64,000 nucleotides of DNA, from assembly GCF_000688515.1 (NCBI RefSeq), contig NZ_JHZK01000010.1, positions 1-64,000 on the forward strand, read 5' to 3'. Made by a program: the position numbers and the translations under genes. Positions 41,005 through 53,450 of the stretch are shown here, piece after piece (the stretch's first letter is position 1; each line of letters begins with the position of its first letter). Under the pieces are notes generated by a model. That model searched no databases, was not told where the DNA came from, and was given only the letters and a program-made list of their open reading frames with translations. The DNA is from Afifella pfennigii DSM 17143 (GTDB taxonomy: Bacteria > Pseudomonadota > Alphaproteobacteria > Rhizobiales > Afifellaceae).

Positions 41005-41688
41005 TTACGCAGCCTTCCGCAACGCGCCCTCGGCGGCGCCGCGGATGGCTTCGATGTTCTGGCGGTAGGCCTCCTCGTTGCCGCCCTTGAAGACGGCCGA
41101 GCCGGCGACGAGAACGTCCGCCCCGGCCTCCGCGAGCGCCGGCGCGGTCTCAGGCGTGACGCCGCCATCGATCTCGATGCGGATGTCGCGGTCGCCGATC
41201 ATCGCCTTCACCCTTCGCACCTTCTCCACCACCGCGGGGATGAAGGCCTGACCGCCGAAGCCCGGATTAACGCTCATCAGCAAGATGAGGTCGAGCCGGT
41301 CGAGGACATATTCCAGCGTCGTCTCCGGCGTGGAGGGGTTGAGCGAGACGCCCGCCTTGACGCCGAGACCGCGGATCGCCTGAAGCGAGCGGTCGAGATG
41401 CGGGCCGGCCTCCTGATGGACGGTGATGTATTCGCAGCCGGCCGCGGCGAAGGCCTCCAGATAAGGGTCGGCAGGAGCGATCATCAAATGGCAGTCGAAG
41501 ACCTTCGGCGAGGCGCCGCGCAACGCCTTGATGACCGGCGGGCCAAAGGTGATGTTGGGGACGAAGTGGCCGTCCATGACGTCGAGATGGATCCAATCGG
41601 CGCCGGCCCGGTCGACGGCGGCGACCTCCTCGCCGAGCTTGGCGAAGTCGGCGGAAAGGATGGAGGGGGCGATCAGAATGTCGCTCAT
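41005..41688 (-). CDS. rpe: Ribulose-phosphate 3-epimerase
   Basis: A 227-residue TIM-barrel enzyme with the signature [60 protein letters not shown] and [10 protein letters not shown]. It interconverts ribulose 5-phosphate and xylulose 5-phosphate, regenerating substrate for phosphoribulokinase. The start overlaps the cbbX stop by four bases. In Calvin operons it is also called cbbE. Confidence 0.92.
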   Translation of the reverse strand: MSDILIAPSILSADFAKLGEEVAAVDRAGADWIHLDVMDGHFVPNITFGPPVIKALRGASPKVFDCHLMIAPADPYLEAFAAAGCEYITVHQEAGPHLDRSLQAIRGLGVKAGVSLNPSTPETTLEYVLDRLDLILLMSVNPGFGGQAFIPAVVEKVRRVKAMIGDRDIRIEIDGGVTPETAPALAEAGADVLVAGSAVFKGGNEEAYRQNIEAIRGAAEGALRKAA

Positions 41689-42632
41689 CGGGCTTCCTGT
41701 GTCTGGCGTTCGGCGTCGGTCGGCAAGCTGAAGACACGGCTCGGGGTGATGTCCTCGGCCGCGATGAGGGAAAGGTCGTCCGCCGTCAGCGGTCCTTGCG
41801 CGCCCTCAAACAGCCGATTGGCCTGGCGCAGGCGGGCGCGGTCAAGGGCGTTGCGCACCGAACGCGCGTTGGCAAAATGCGGCTGCTGGCGGCGCCGATC
41901 GATATAGCGGGCGAAGACCTCGCGCGCCTCCTCGGAGAAGCTGTAGCCTTGCTCCTTCAGCATCATCTCGGCGATCCTTGAGAGCTCCTCGTTGGTGTAG
42001 TCGGGAAAGTCGATATGATGGGCGATGCGCGAGCGGAAGCCCGGATTGCTCTCAAAGAACCGGTCCATCTTGTCGGCATAGCCGGCGAGGATGACGACGA
42101 GGTCCTCGCGCTGGTTCTCCATCACCTGCAGGAGGATTTCGATGGATTCCTGGCCATAGTCGCGCTCGTTTTCCGGCCGGTAGAGATAATAGGCCTCGTC
42201 GATGAAGAGGACGCCGCCCATCGCCTTCTTCAGGATCTCCCTCGTCTTCGGGGCGGTGTGGCCGATATACTGGCCTACGAGATCGTCCCTGGTGACGGAG
42301 ACGAGGTGGCCCTTGCGGATATAGCCGAGGCGGTGCAACAGGTCGGCCATCTTCATGGCCACCGTCGTCTTGCCGGTACCGGGATTGCCGGTGAAGCTCA
42401 TATGCAGGGTGGGGGCCTCATGGGCGAGGCCGAGGCGCTTCCTGGCCCGCTCCACCAGAAGCAGGGCCGCCGTCTCGCGGATGCGCTTCTTCACCGGGGC
42501 AAGGCCGACCAGCGTCTCGTCGAGCTCACGCAGAACGTCGCCGACGCCGGATTCCTCGAACTCCCGATGCAGATCGACAGAGGTGACGGGTTCCTCGGTT
42601 ACTTCCTCAGGCGAATTCGCAACGTCGTTCAT
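41685..42632 (-). CDS. cbbX: RuBisCO activase CbbX
   Basis: A 315-residue AAA+ protein with Walker [12 protein letters not shown], Walker [12 protein letters not shown] and the sensor and arginine finger region around [20 protein letters not shown]. CbbX is the activase for red-type form I RuBisCO: it pulls the C-terminal tail of CbbL to release inhibitory sugar phosphates. It follows cbbS after an intercistronic hairpin. Confidence 0.95.
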   Translation of the reverse strand: MNDVANSPEEVTEEPVTSVDLHREFEESGVGDVLRELDETLVGLAPVKKRIRETAALLLVERARKRLGLAHEAPTLHMSFTGNPGTGKTTVAMKMADLLHRLGYIRKGHLVSVTRDDLVGQYIGHTAPKTREILKKAMGGVLFIDEAYYLYRPENERDYGQESIEILLQVMENQREDLVVILAGYADKMDRFFESNPGFRSRIAHHIDFPDYTNEELSRIAEMMLKEQGYSFSEEAREVFARYIDRRRQQPHFANARSVRNALDRARLRQANRLFEGAQGPLTADDLSLIAAEDITPSRVFSLPTDAERQTQEAR

Positions 42633-42668
42633 CGCCGATTTCGTCCCTTAACTTGCGCCGCAAAGATG

Positions 42669-42689
42669 CCGCGCCCCGGCGGGGCGCGG
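42669..42689 (-). promoter_or_regulatory. Intercistronic stem-loop between cbbS and cbbX
   Basis: CCGCGCCCC (42669-42677) pairs perfectly with GGGGCGCGG (42681-42689) across a 3-base loop, without a T-run. It lies just after the cbbS stop on the minus strand. Such structures often keep the upstream RuBisCO message stable while lowering expression of the downstream activase. Confidence 0.6.
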
Positions 42690-42712
42690 CCGCATCATCA
42701 AGAGCGGAGCCC

Positions 42713-43135
42713 TCAGCCGTAACGCTGGCCTTCGGGCTTGGCCGCGACATAGGGGCTGGTCGTGTAGCGGATATTGCGACCAGCCGCTTCCTGGCGATCC
42801 AGACGGAAGCCCGGCTCCTCCTCGCTCGGCCGGTTGACGATAAAGGAGAGCTTGACCGATTCCCAGCCATGGCTGGCATCGAAGGCCGACAGGCGAATAT
42901 AGCGGTCGCCATAGACCTTGCGGCACTCGTTGAGCTCCATCATCACGCCCGCCGCATCCTCAATGTCGAACATCGGATGGCCCCACATCTCCCAATAGGT
43001 GTTGCGGGGATGCGGATCGTCGGTGAACTCCAGGTTCACGGCCCAGCCGTTGTCGATGCAGTACTGCACCTGCTTGGTGATCTGCTCGTCGGTGAGATCG
43101 GGCAGGAAGGAAAAGGTGCCCTGGGTAATGCGCAT
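42713..43135 (-). CDS. cbbS: RuBisCO small subunit, red type
   Basis: A 140-residue form I small subunit: [40 protein letters not shown] and the extended C-terminal tail ([20 protein letters not shown]) typical of red-type enzymes. It assembles with CbbL as L8S8. The start at 43135 is clear from the family N-terminus. 35 bases separate it from cbbL. Confidence 0.95.
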   Translation of the reverse strand: MRITQGTFSFLPDLTDEQITKQVQYCIDNGWAVNLEFTDDPHPRNTYWEMWGHPMFDIEDAAGVMMELNECRKVYGDRYIRLSAFDASHGWESVKLSFIVNRPSEEEPGFRLDRQEAAGRNIRYTTSPYVAAKPEGQRYG

Positions 43136-43170
43136 GTTCTTGCGTCCTCTTCGCTGTCTCGGCTTCAGGC

Positions 43171-44643
<1,473 letters not shown>

Positions 44644-44666
44644 CTAAGTCAGTGACAGCGGCGCCC

Positions 44667-45749
44667 TCAGGCGGCGGCGCGCGCCATATCGGTCTTCGGG
44701 TCGAGCTCGCCCGCCTTGTAGCGCTTGGCCATCTCCGACATCGGGATGACCTTGATCTTGGAGGCGTTGCCCGCCGTGCCGAAGCGCTCGAAGCGGTCGC
44801 GGCAGAGGTCGCGCATGGCGTCCATGGCCGGTTTCAGGAATTTGCGCGGATCGAACTCGGCCCGCTTTTCCTGGGCGATCTTGCGGAACTGCCCCGTCAT
44901 CGCCATGCGGCAGTCGGTGTCGATGTTGACCTTCCTGACGCCGTGGCGAATGCCACGCTCGATCTCCTCCACCGGCACGCCGTAGGTCTGCGGCATCTCA
45001 CCGCCGAAGGCGTTGATGACGTCCTGCAGCTCCTGCGGCACGGAGGAGGAGCCGTGCATAACCAGATGCGTATCCGGCAGGCGGCGATGGATCTCCTCGA
45101 TGACATGCATGGCGAGGATGTCGCCGTCCGGCTTGCGCGAGAACTTGTAGGCGCCGTGGCTGGTGCCCATGGCGATGGCCAGCGCGTCGACCTTGGTGGC
45201 GGCGACGAACTCCACCGCCTGGTCGGGGTCGGTCAGAAGCTGGTCGTGGCTAAGCTTGCCTTCCGCGCCGTGGCCGTCCTCGGCCTCGCCCTCGCCGGTC
45301 TCCAGCGAGCCGAGCACGCCGAGCTCACCCTCCACGGAGGCGCCGACCCAATGGGCCATCTCGGCGACGCGGCGGGAGATGTCGACATTGTACTCGTAGG
45401 AGGCCGGGGTCTTGGCGTCGGCTTCCAGCGAGCCGTCCATCATCACGGAGGTGAAGCCGTGCTGGATGGCGGTCAGGCAGGTCGCCTCGTCATTTCCGTG
45501 GTCCTGATGGATGCAGAGCGGGATCTGCGGATAGATCTCAATCAGCGCCTCCATCATCTTGGCCAGCATGATGTCGTTGGCGTAGGAGCGCGCCCCGCGG
45601 CTCGCCTGCATGATGACCGGCGAATCGGTGGCGGCCGCCGCCTCCATGATGGCGAGGCCCTGCTCCATGTTGTTGATGTTGAAGGCGGGAACGCCGTAGC
45701 CGTGCTCGGCGGCGTGATCCAAAAGCTGCCGAAGGGTGATGCGCGCCAT
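44667..45749 (-). CDS. fba: Class II fructose/sedoheptulose-bisphosphate aldolase (Calvin type)
   Basis: A 360-residue zinc aldolase: [40 protein letters not shown], the zinc-binding [18 protein letters not shown], and [17 protein letters not shown]. It makes fructose 1,6-bisphosphate and sedoheptulose bisphosphate. Gene name also cbbA. Its ATG overlaps the tkt stop by one base (TGATG), and GGAGAG precedes it. Confidence 0.93.
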   Translation of the reverse strand: MARITLRQLLDHAAEHGYGVPAFNINNMEQGLAIMEAAAATDSPVIMQASRGARSYANDIMLAKMMEALIEIYPQIPLCIHQDHGNDEATCLTAIQHGFTSVMMDGSLEADAKTPASYEYNVDISRRVAEMAHWVGASVEGELGVLGSLETGEGEAEDGHGAEGKLSHDQLLTDPDQAVEFVAATKVDALAIAMGTSHGAYKFSRKPDGDILAMHVIEEIHRRLPDTHLVMHGSSSVPQELQDVINAFGGEMPQTYGVPVEEIERGIRHGVRKVNIDTDCRMAMTGQFRKIAQEKRAEFDPRKFLKPAMDAMRDLCRDRFERFGTAGNASKIKVIPMSEMAKRYKAGELDPKTDMARAAA

Positions 45750-47788
45750 CACTCGCTCTCCTTGCCAATATTGATGAATGTCTTGGCCGCTTCGACGATG
45801 GCGGCCGGGGTGATGCCGAAATGCTCGTAGAGCTGTTCGTAGGGCCCGCTCGCCCCGAAGCCCTCCATGCCGATGAAGGCGCCCTGCGGACCGATCCAGC
45901 GGTCCCAGCCGTCGCGCACGGCCGCTTCCACGGCGATGCGCGGGGCGGAGCCGAGAACCTCGTCCTGATAGGCCTTGTCCTGAGCCTTGAAGAGGTCGAT
46001 GCAGGGCATGGAGACGACCGCCGCGGCGATGCCCTCCTCGGCCAGCCGGTCGGCCGCCTCCATGGCGATCGTCACCTCCGAGCCGGTGGCCAGGAGCGTC
46101 ACGTCGCGGGCGCCACCCGCCTCGCGCAGCACATAGGCGCCGCGGGCGGTCAGATTTTCCGACAAATGCTCGGTGCGCAAGGTCGGCAGGCCCTGGCGGG
46201 TGAGGCACAGGACCGACGGGCCGTTGGCGTTCTGGATGGCGCAGAGCCAGGCCTCGGCCGTCTCCACCGCGTCGGCCGGGCGGAAGACGTTGACGTTGGG
46301 CATGGCGCGGAGCGATTCCAGATGCTCCACCGGCTGATGCGTCGGCCCGTCCTCGCCAAGGCCGATGGAATCGTGGGTCATGACATGGATGACGCGCACG
46401 CCCATCAGCGCGGCGAGCCGGATCGCCGGGCGCGAGTAATCGGCGAAGACCAGGAAGGTGCCGCCATAGGGCACGAAGCCGCCATGCAGCGCCAGGCCGT
46501 TCATGGCCGCGGCCATGCCGTGCTCGCGCACGCCGTAATGGAGGTAGGTGCCTGAGGCATCGTCCGGGGTGACGGCGCGGTGCGAGGGAACGCGCGTGCC
46601 GTTGGAGCCGGTGAGGTCGGCCGAGCCGCCAATCAGCCAGGGCAGCGCCGGAACGAGCTCCTCCAGCACCTTCTGCGAGGATTGCCGCGTGGCAAGCTTA
46701 GGCTTCTCGGCGGCGAAGCGAACCTTGATGGCGTCGATCGTGTCTTCCAGATCGGTGTCGAAATCGAGCTCCAGCGCCTCGTGGAAGACCTGGCGCATGG
46801 TGGAGGGCACCGACGCCAGCCTGTCGCGCCAGCGGGCATGGGCGGCGGTGCCGCGGGCGCCGACGGCACGCCAGTCGTCGAGCACGTCCTGCGGCACGAC
46901 GAAGGGCTCGTGAGACCAGTCGAGCGCCTCGCGCACGGCGGCGATCTCCTCGGAGCCGAGCGGGGCGCCATGCACGCCATGGGTACCCGCCTTGGTCGGG
47001 GCGCCCTTGCCGATGACGGTGCGGCAGGCGATCAGCGAGGGCCGGTCGGTCTGGCGCTCGGCGGCGATCGCCTCCTCGATGGCGGCCATGTCGTGGCCGT
47101 CGACGCGGCGGGTCGACCAGCCGGCCGCCTCAAAGCGCTTCAATTGATCGACGGAGGTCGACAGCGAGGTCGGCCCGTCGATGGAGATGTCGTTGTCGTC
47201 GAAGAGGACGATGAGCTTGGAAAGCTTCAGATGCCCGGCAAGGTCGATGGCCTCGTGGCTGACGCCCTCCATCAGGCAACCGTCGCCGGCGATGGCGTAG
47301 GTGTAATGGTCGACGAGTTCGGCGCCGAAGCGCGTCTGCATCATCTTCTCGGCGAGCGCCATGCCGACGGCCGCGCCCAGGCCCTGGCCGAGCGGCCCGG
47401 TGGTGACCTCCACACCGGCGAGATGGCCATATTCGGGATGGCCGGCGGTCCTCGCCCCGAGCTGGCGGAAATTGGCCAATTGCTCGATCGTCGCTTCCGG
47501 GTAGCCGGTCAGGTAGAGCAGCGAATAAAGCAGCATGGAGCCGTGGCCGGTCGACAAGACGAAGCGGTCGCGGTCCGGCCAGGCGGCGTCCTCAGGGTCG
47601 AAGCGCATGAACTTGGAAAAAAGCACCGTCGCCGCGTCCGCCATGCCCATCGGCATGCCCGGATGGCCCGACTTCGCCTTCTCCACCGCATCCATGGACA
47701 GGACGCGGATGGCATCGGCCATGCGCTTCAGGTTCGGCTCGCCCTCGGCGGAGGCGGCAGCCAGAGCAGCGGATTGCAAGGAAGCCAT
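45749..47788 (-). CDS. tkt: Transketolase
   Basis: A 679-residue thiamine-diphosphate enzyme: [40 protein letters not shown], the ThDP-binding [20 protein letters not shown], and the C-terminal [20 protein letters not shown]. It moves two-carbon units among sugar phosphates in the Calvin cycle (also cbbT). The ATG at 47788 with GAGGACAG fits family length; the 7-residue extension upstream is less likely. Confidence 0.95.
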   Translation of the reverse strand: MASLQSAALAAASAEGEPNLKRMADAIRVLSMDAVEKAKSGHPGMPMGMADAATVLFSKFMRFDPEDAAWPDRDRFVLSTGHGSMLLYSLLYLTGYPEATIEQLANFRQLGARTAGHPEYGHLAGVEVTTGPLGQGLGAAVGMALAEKMMQTRFGAELVDHYTYAIAGDGCLMEGVSHEAIDLAGHLKLSKLIVLFDDNDISIDGPTSLSTSVDQLKRFEAAGWSTRRVDGHDMAAIEEAIAAERQTDRPSLIACRTVIGKGAPTKAGTHGVHGAPLGSEEIAAVREALDWSHEPFVVPQDVLDDWRAVGARGTAAHARWRDRLASVPSTMRQVFHEALELDFDTDLEDTIDAIKVRFAAEKPKLATRQSSQKVLEELVPALPWLIGGSADLTGSNGTRVPSHRAVTPDDASGTYLHYGVREHGMAAAMNGLALHGGFVPYGGTFLVFADYSRPAIRLAALMGVRVIHVMTHDSIGLGEDGPTHQPVEHLESLRAMPNVNVFRPADAVETAEAWLCAIQNANGPSVLCLTRQGLPTLRTEHLSENLTARGAYVLREAGGARDVTLLATGSEVTIAMEAADRLAEEGIAAAVVSMPCIDLFKAQDKAYQDEVLGSAPRIAVEAAVRDGWDRWIGPQGAFIGMEGFGASGPYEQLYEHFGITPAAIVEAAKTFINIGKESE

Positions 47789-47805
47789 TTCTCTGTCCTC
47801 CGTCT

Positions 47806-48681
47806 TCACGAAACGCGCCGCTTGCGCTCGATGAGCTGCAGGATGAGCGGCGTCAGAATGAGCTGCATGGCGATGTCCATCTTACCGCCCGGAATGACGA
47901 TGGCATTGGCGCGGGACATGAAGCTGTCGTGGATCATCGACAGCAGATAGGGGAAGTCGATGCCGCGCGGATTGGCGAAGCGGATGACGACCATCGATTC
48001 GTCGGCCGTCGGGATCCATCGGGCGACGAAGGGATTGGAGGTGTCGACGATGGGCACGCGCTGAAAGTTGATCGTCGTCTCGGTGAATTGCGGGCAGATG
48101 TAGTGCACGTAGTCGGGCATGCGCCGCAGGATGGTGTCGGTCACCGCCTCGGTGGAATAACCGCGGGTGGAACGATCGCGGTGGATCTTCTGGATCCACT
48201 CCAGGTTGATGACCGGCACGACGCCAATCTTCAGATCCGGATACTGGGCGATGTTGACGTCCTCGGTGACCACCGCGCCGTGCAGGCCTTCATAGAAAAG
48301 CAGGTCGGATTCGGCCGGAAACGGCTCCCAATCGGTGAACTCGCCCGGCGCCTTGCCCCAGAGCTCGGCCTCCGCGTCGTCATGCACGTAATGGCGGGTG
48401 CGGCCGCTGCCCTTGCGGCCGTATTCCTCGAAGGTCGCCTCCAGCTCGCCGAGCAGGTTCGCCTCGGGGCTGAAATGGGAGAAGGAGAAGTCGCCCTTGG
48501 CCTTGCGGCGCTCGGTCTCGGCGCGCATCTCCATGCGCGAGAAACGGTGGTAGGCGTCGCCCTCGATGAAGATGGCGTTGACGCCCTCGCGACGGAAAAT
48601 CTGCTCGAAGGTGCGGCGCACAGAGGTGGTGCCCGCGCCCGAAGAACCGGTCACGGAAATAATCGGATGCTTAGCTGACAT
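47806..48681 (-). CDS. prkB: Phosphoribulokinase
   Basis: A 291-residue proteobacterial phosphoribulokinase: [20 protein letters not shown] (P-loop), [39 protein letters not shown] and YEGLHGAV. It phosphorylates ribulose 5-phosphate to ribulose 1,5-bisphosphate. Also named cbbP. It lies between fbp and tkt with short gaps (9 and 17 bases). Confidence 0.95.
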   Translation of the reverse strand: MSAKHPIISVTGSSGAGTTSVRRTFEQIFRREGVNAIFIEGDAYHRFSRMEMRAETERRKAKGDFSFSHFSPEANLLGELEATFEEYGRKGSGRTRHYVHDDAEAELWGKAPGEFTDWEPFPAESDLLFYEGLHGAVVTEDVNIAQYPDLKIGVVPVINLEWIQKIHRDRSTRGYSTEAVTDTILRRMPDYVHYICPQFTETTINFQRVPIVDTSNPFVARWIPTADESMVVIRFANPRGIDFPYLLSMIHDSFMSRANAIVIPGGKMDIAMQLILTPLILQLIERKRRVS

Positions 48682-48690
48682 TCTTCTGCC

Positions 48691-49740
48691 TCAGGCCCGA
48701 AACAGGCCGCGATGGGTGAAAAGGGGCGAGCGCTCGCCGATCATGGCCGGCGCCTCGTGGTAGCGGGCAATGCGCTCCACCTCGCGCTTGGAGCCGAAAA
48801 CCAGCGGCGTGCGCTGATGCAGGCTCTGGGGCTCGCGGTCGAGAATACGGTTGACGCTATCGGTGGCGGCGCCGCCGGCCTGCTCCACCAGCATGGCGAT
48901 CGGGTTGGCCTCGTAGACCAGGCGCAGGCGACCCTCGCCATAGCCGCGGCGATCATCGCGCGGATAAAGGAAGACCCCGCCGCGCGCGAAGATGCGATAG
49001 CCGTCGGCGACGAGCGAGGCGATCCAGCGCATGTTGAAGTCGCGCCCGCGCGGGCCGGCCTGCCCGTCGAGGCAATCGTCGATGTAAAGACGCACGCCCT
49101 CGTGCCAATGGCGGTAGTTCGACATGTTGATGGCGAACTCGTTGGTGTTGGGCGGGATCTGCACGGTATCGACGATCTGCTGATAGCCGCCGATGCGGTG
49201 GGAATAGACAAAGACATGCGTGCCCTCGCCCACCGTCAGAACCAGAGCGAGCTGCGGGCCGTAGACGACGAAGCCGGCGGCCAATTGCTCGCGCCCGGGC
49301 TGCGAGAAGCTCTCCCCGACGCCTTCATCCGGCTCGGCGATATGCGGCAGGATGGAGAAGATGGTGCCGATGGAGACGTTGGTGTCGATGTTGGACGAGC
49401 CGTCGAGCGGGTCGACGGCCACGGCGAGCGGCGCCTCCGGATTGATGAGGATCGGCGCGCCGATCTCCTCCGATGCATAAGCGGCCACCGGCGCCTGGCG
49501 CAGCTCCGCCAGGACGATCTCGTCGGCGCGCACATCGAGAAAACGCTGGCGGTCGCCATCGGCATTGACGGAGCCGCGCGCCCCGCCCAGATCGCCGGCG
49601 AGAGCCCCTTGCGAGACCACGTCGCGGATCTGGCGACTGGCGCGGGCGATTGCCCTGATCGTCTCGACGACTGCGATTTTGCGCGGGTCCTTCCCGCTAT
49701 AGGCTGATAAAAAAGCCTCGAGCGTGCTTAGCCCGGCCAT
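48691..49740 (-). CDS. cbbF: Fructose-1,6-bisphosphatase class I
   Basis: A 349-residue class I FBPase: the metal-binding AVDPLDGSSNIDTNVSIGTI, RWIASLVADGYRIFARGGVF and ANPIAMLVEQAGGAATDS. It removes phosphate from fructose 1,6-bisphosphate, and in bacteria often from sedoheptulose bisphosphate too. The ATG at 49740 (MAGLSTLEA) follows GGGAGGGCGAAGAG and is preferred over 18 upstream codons. First gene of the cbb operon, divergent from cbbR. Confidence 0.95.
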   Translation of the reverse strand: MAGLSTLEAFLSAYSGKDPRKIAVVETIRAIARASRQIRDVVSQGALAGDLGGARGSVNADGDRQRFLDVRADEIVLAELRQAPVAAYASEEIGAPILINPEAPLAVAVDPLDGSSNIDTNVSIGTIFSILPHIAEPDEGVGESFSQPGREQLAAGFVVYGPQLALVLTVGEGTHVFVYSHRIGGYQQIVDTVQIPPNTNEFAINMSNYRHWHEGVRLYIDDCLDGQAGPRGRDFNMRWIASLVADGYRIFARGGVFLYPRDDRRGYGEGRLRLVYEANPIAMLVEQAGGAATDSVNRILDREPQSLHQRTPLVFGSKREVERIARYHEAPAMIGERSPLFTHRGLFRA

Positions 49741-49862
49741 CTCTTCGCCCTCCCCCCGGCCAGGAAACGTTCCCGGCCTTATGGCGCCACGCATACACCC
49801 TTGGTTGCCTAAGTAAATTTAATTCTTGTAATTGAAGCAGTAAATATATTTAACTGCCGGCC
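49741..49862. promoter_or_regulatory. cbb promoter region with a near-palindrome next to cbbR
   Basis: The 122-base gap between divergent cbbF and cbbR is AT-rich from about 49810. A 21-base near-palindrome, GCAGT(A)AAATATATTT(A)ACTGC, lies at 49837-49857, 5 bases before the cbbR ATG. It has the T-N11-A symmetry of LysR sites, so it is a good candidate for the CbbR binding site controlling both directions. Confidence 0.6.
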
Positions 49863-50876
49863 ATGGACTGGATTACGCTTCGCCAGCTCAGGGCCGTCTC
49901 GGAGATCGCCCGACGTGGCACAATCGCCAGCGCCGCCAGGGCCTTAGGGCTCACCGGGCCGGCCGTCACACTGACGTTGAAACAAGTCGAGGAGGGTCTC
50001 GGCCTCACCCTTTTCGACCGCACCGCGCAGGGGATGCGACTGACTGACGCTGGGATTGCGGTGAACAAAACGGCCGGCGAGGTCGCCGGCGCCCTCAATC
50101 GCCTGGAGGAGACGGTGAACGGCCTGAAGGGTCTCAGCGCCGGCACCGTGCAGATCGGCGCCGTCTCCACCGCCAAATACTACACGCCGGCCCTCATCGC
50201 CGGCTTCAAGCGCCAGCATCCGATCATCGATATGCGCCTGACGCTCGGCAACCGCGAGGACGTCATCAAGGCGCTCGGGGATTTCACCATCGACTGCGCC
50301 ATCATGGGGCGCCCGCCCAAGGGCATCCCCGTGGAAGCGGCCGCCTTCGGCGACCATCCGCTGGTCATGATCTCCGGGCCCGAGCACCGCTTCGCCGGCG
50401 GCGTCGGGCTCTCCAAGAACGAGCTTTCCGGCGAGACGCTCCTGGTGCGCGAAGCCGGCTCCGGCACGCGCACCTCCATGGAGATGTATCTGGCCGACCT
50501 CATCGCCGACAACTCCATCCACTATGTGGAGTTCGGCTCCAACGAGACCATCAAGCAGGCGGTGATGGCGGGCCTCGGCATCGCCTTCCTCTCCGCCCAT
50601 ACGGTGGCGGAAGAGATCAAGGCGGGGCGGCTGGTGGCCATCGACATGGAAGGACTGCCGATCCGCCGGCAATGGTTCATCGTGCGCAGGCGCGACAAGA
50701 CCATGTCGCCATCGGCCCGCGCCTTCCTCGATTTCGTGGTGCATTCGGGGACGCAGTTCCTGCCGCATTTCCCCAAGCTCTATGCCGAGCTCGGCGGCAA
50801 ACAGCCCGACGGCGCAGCGCCCACATCATCGTCACGGCCGGAGGCCTTGGCGGGCAAGGCGGCACCGGAAGGCTGA
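49863..50876 (+). CDS. cbbR: CbbR, LysR-type activator of the cbb operon
   Basis: A 337-residue LysR protein: WITLRQLRAVSEIARRGTIA and LGLTGPAVTLTLKQVEEGLG form the winged helix, and a substrate-binding domain follows (SAGTVQIGAVSTAKYYTPAL, LLVREAGSGTRTSMEMYLAD). This is the pattern of CbbR, which activates Calvin operons in response to metabolites such as RuBP, PEP or NADPH. It diverges directly from cbbF. Confidence 0.92.
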   Translation: MDWITLRQLRAVSEIARRGTIASAARALGLTGPAVTLTLKQVEEGLGLTLFDRTAQGMRLTDAGIAVNKTAGEVAGALNRLEETVNGLKGLSAGTVQIGAVSTAKYYTPALIAGFKRQHPIIDMRLTLGNREDVIKALGDFTIDCAIMGRPPKGIPVEAAAFGDHPLVMISGPEHRFAGGVGLSKNELSGETLLVREAGSGTRTSMEMYLADLIADNSIHYVEFGSNETIKQAVMAGLGIAFLSAHTVAEEIKAGRLVAIDMEGLPIRRQWFIVRRRDKTMSPSARAFLDFVVHSGTQFLPHFPKLYAELGGKQPDGAAPTSSSRPEALAGKAAPEG

Positions 50877-50904
50877 GGGCGCGGCCCCGCACGGCCGGCA
50901 AGCC

Positions 50905-51189
50905 TCAACCGGCGCGCGCCGCCTTCTCCAGATCGGTAAAATCACCGATCGCAAGGTAGTGGAACTCGCGCACGATGCGGATCGTCGGCTTCATGGCGAA
51001 ACAGGCCGAGCCGACGACGAAGCACCAAATCGCCAAGTTCTCCAGAGGCTTGTAAAAGAACAATATGGAGCCGACGAGGAACAGAATGGCGGCGGAGAAA
51101 TCGACCGCCGTATGAGCGATCTCGTAGGCGGCATAGACCTTGCGGTGCCGCATGGTGCGCGTTCGGTTGTCGGGATCGAAAAAGGCCAT
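50905..51189 (-). CDS. YrhK-like membrane protein
   Basis: A 94-residue protein with two hydrophobic segments (FSAAILFLVGSILFFY, LAIWCFVVGSACFAM) and a RKVYAAYEIAHTAVDF start, matching the YrhK domain. Function unknown; membrane location likely. AGAGGAGAG precedes the ATG at 51189. A short gap without other genes follows on the other strand. Confidence 0.8.
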   Translation of the reverse strand: MAFFDPDNRTRTMRHRKVYAAYEIAHTAVDFSAAILFLVGSILFFYKPLENLAIWCFVVGSACFAMKPTIRIVREFHYLAIGDFTDLEKAARAG

Positions 51190-51458
51190 GCCTCTCCTCT
51201 TCCGCCGGCAGCTTCTACCGGCATCATCATCTCCTGCGAAAGCCAATCTATCCTAGGCACGCGGTGCTGCGGGAAAAGCCCGTCCTATCGGGCGCGCGAC
51301 GTTCCCAAGCCATGATCTTGGCGCGTCAAGCAAGCCCGCCGCAACCTGGAAGAATTCTTGCCAAGGCACCTGCCCGTCCCATAGAACAGAGTGTGCGACA
51401 GTCTGTCGCACCTATAAGAGAAGGCGGCCGCGGCAGCGCCCCCGCGAGGAGACGACCG

Positions 51459-52307
51459 ATGAGCCCACGCGCAACGCTCCTTGTGGGCGCCCTCCTCCTG
51501 GCCGCCCTGCCGGCGCGGGCCGAAACGCCGCTGGAGCGCGGCACCTATCTGATGCAATCGATCGTCGCCTGCGGCAATTGCCATACGCCGATGGGACCCG
51601 ACGGGCCGGTGGAGGGCATGGAGCTCGCCGGCCAATTGGTGATGAAGGACGCGGCCTTCACCGCCTATGCCGGCAACATCACCCCCGACGAGGAAACCGG
51701 CATCGGCGCCTGGAGCGAGGAAGAGATCGTCCGCGCCATCCGCGAGGGCGTGCGCCCGGATGGCAGCCTCATCGGGCCACCGATGCCGATCGAGCATTAT
51801 CGCCATATGTCTGACAGCGACGTTGAAGCGATCGCCGCCTATCTGCGCAACGTGCCGCCGGTTCGCAACGAAGTTCCGGCCTCCGCCTACAACATTCCCC
51901 TGCCGGAGAGCTACGGCCCGCCCGTCGACAAAGTGGCGGAGGTGCCAAGGGACGATCTCATCGCCTACGGCGCCTATCTCGCCGGCCCGCTCGGCCATTG
52001 CGTGGAATGCCATACGCCGATGGCCGGACCGGTGCGCGACTATGAGAACCAGCTCGGCGCGGGGGGCTTCCAGTTCCCCGGGCCCTGGGGTGTTTCCACC
52101 TCCGCGAACATCACCCCGCACGCGGACGGTATCGCCCATCATTCCGACGCGGAGCTAAAGACCATCATCACCACCGGCATCAAACCGGACGGGCGCAAGA
52201 TGATGCCGCCGATGCCCTATGCCTATTACGCGCGGATGGAGGAAGGCGACCTTGAGGCGATTATCGCCTATCTGCGCACGCTGCCGCCAAGGGCCTCGCC
52301 GCGCTGA
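51459..52307 (+). CDS. Exported diheme cytochrome c
   Basis: A 282-residue protein with a Sec signal (LLVGALLLAALPARA) and two CXXCH heme-binding motifs, CGNCH (near residue 40) and CVECH (near residue 190). The two halves are similar, as in dehydrogenase-linked diheme cytochromes. It is probably a periplasmic electron carrier; the partner dehydrogenase is not adjacent. Start ATG at 51459 follows GAGGAG. Confidence 0.85.
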   Translation: MSPRATLLVGALLLAALPARAETPLERGTYLMQSIVACGNCHTPMGPDGPVEGMELAGQLVMKDAAFTAYAGNITPDEETGIGAWSEEEIVRAIREGVRPDGSLIGPPMPIEHYRHMSDSDVEAIAAYLRNVPPVRNEVPASAYNIPLPESYGPPVDKVAEVPRDDLIAYGAYLAGPLGHCVECHTPMAGPVRDYENQLGAGGFQFPGPWGVSTSANITPHADGIAHHSDAELKTIITTGIKPDGRKMMPPMPYAYYARMEEGDLEAIIAYLRTLPPRASPR

Positions 52308-52316
52308 GGCGGCGCG

Positions 52317-52697
52317 TCACGGCGCGCGCCAGGCCGCCGTCAAAAAGCGCTCCGGCAAGCTCTCCCAGGCCTGCGGATCGAGCCCGGCCGCCTCCACCGC
52401 CGCGAACCAAGGCTCGCGCCAGCTCTTTGGAAGCGGCGTTCCGCACCAGGGGCAATGGGCGAGGCGCAGATAGGACATGCCGCCGTCGCGGATCGGGATC
52501 CCGTATTCGTCGAAGGGCTCGTGGTAGACGAGCACGGTGTCGGGGCATTGCCAGGGATTGGCGTGCTGCGGGCAATCGTGCTCCAGCGCTGCCGCCATCG
52601 CCTCGCAGCAATGGCGCGCGCCCGGCGAAGCCGGCCGCCACGGCCAGGCGAGCGGCATCCACAGGACGCGATGCTCAGCGAAGAGGCCGCGCGACAT
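52317..52697 (-). CDS. DUF6980-like protein with zinc-type Cys clusters
   Basis: A 126-residue protein with CCEAMAAALEHDCPQHANPW, LVYHEPFDEYGIPIRDGGMS and HCPWCGTPLPKSW. The Cys pairs suggest a zinc-binding fold; family name from memory. Function unknown. The start at 52697 has only a weak ribosome-binding site. Convergent with the cytochrome c gene, which ends 9 bases away. Confidence 0.65.
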   Translation of the reverse strand: MSRGLFAEHRVLWMPLAWPWRPASPGARHCCEAMAAALEHDCPQHANPWQCPDTVLVYHEPFDEYGIPIRDGGMSYLRLAHCPWCGTPLPKSWREPWFAAVEAAGLDPQAWESLPERFLTAAWRAP

Positions 52698-52720
52698 TCA
52701 CGCGGCCTTGCAAGAACGGC

Positions 52721-53311
52721 TCAGAGCACGCCGGCGAAAAGGGCGATGCCGGCCGCCGCCGTCGCCCCACCGAGGCCGCGGGCAAGCGCAATGCCCGGCC
52801 TGGAGCGGCCGCCCCCCAGAACGAGGCCGATGCCGATGCCGGCCGCATGCAGGCCCGCCGTCGCCAGCGCGAAGCCGAGAAGATAGGAGAGCGCGCTCGC
52901 GGCGCCGAGCTCCGTGCCATGGGCGTAGCCGTGAAAGAGCGCGAAGGCGCCGACGAGCACGGCGCCGGCGGCCGCCGGCAGGCGCACCGCCATGGCGACG
53001 ATGAGGCCGAGAACGACGACCGAGGCGAGAATCACCGGCTCCACGAAAGGCAGGGAGAGGCCGAAAAGCGCCAGGAGAAAGCCGGCAATCATGGTGCCGA
53101 CGAAGGCAGCCGGCACGGCAAAGAGGGCGCGCCCGCCGAGCATCGCCGCCCACAGCCCGACCGCCACCATGGCGAGGATATGGTCGAGGCCGAAGAGCGG
53201 ATGCGACAGGCCGGCGGCGAAGGAACCGTGCTCACCCGGATTGAGATGGGCGAAGGCAGGCGCCGTGGCGGCGAAGAAAGCGGCGGCGGAAAGTGCGGTC
53301 AATCTCAGCAT
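52721..53311 (-). CDS. hupE: HupE/UreJ-family membrane protein
   Basis: A 196-residue protein with an N-terminal signal (LRLTALSAAAFFAATAPAFA) followed by the HLNPGEHGSFAAGLSHPLFG and LDHILAMVAVGLWAA motifs of HupE, then about six hydrophobic segments. HupE/UreJ proteins are thought to import nickel or cobalt for hydrogenases and ureases. No such enzyme lies in this window, so its partner is elsewhere. Confidence 0.85.
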   Translation of the reverse strand: MLRLTALSAAAFFAATAPAFAHLNPGEHGSFAAGLSHPLFGLDHILAMVAVGLWAAMLGGRALFAVPAAFVGTMIAGFLLALFGLSLPFVEPVILASVVVLGLIVAMAVRLPAAAGAVLVGAFALFHGYAHGTELGAASALSYLLGFALATAGLHAAGIGIGLVLGGGRSRPGIALARGLGGATAAAGIALFAGVL

Positions 53312-53450
53312 TCTTTGTCCCTCATTTGGTCGACGGGCGCCCGGATTTCGGTCACACCTCTCGCGCGTCCCGCGCGCGATTTCGCTTTAGGCCACACGCT
53401 GTGCACGCTCACAGCCGGTTGCGCAAGAGGCGGACGCGCCCCCCCCGCGC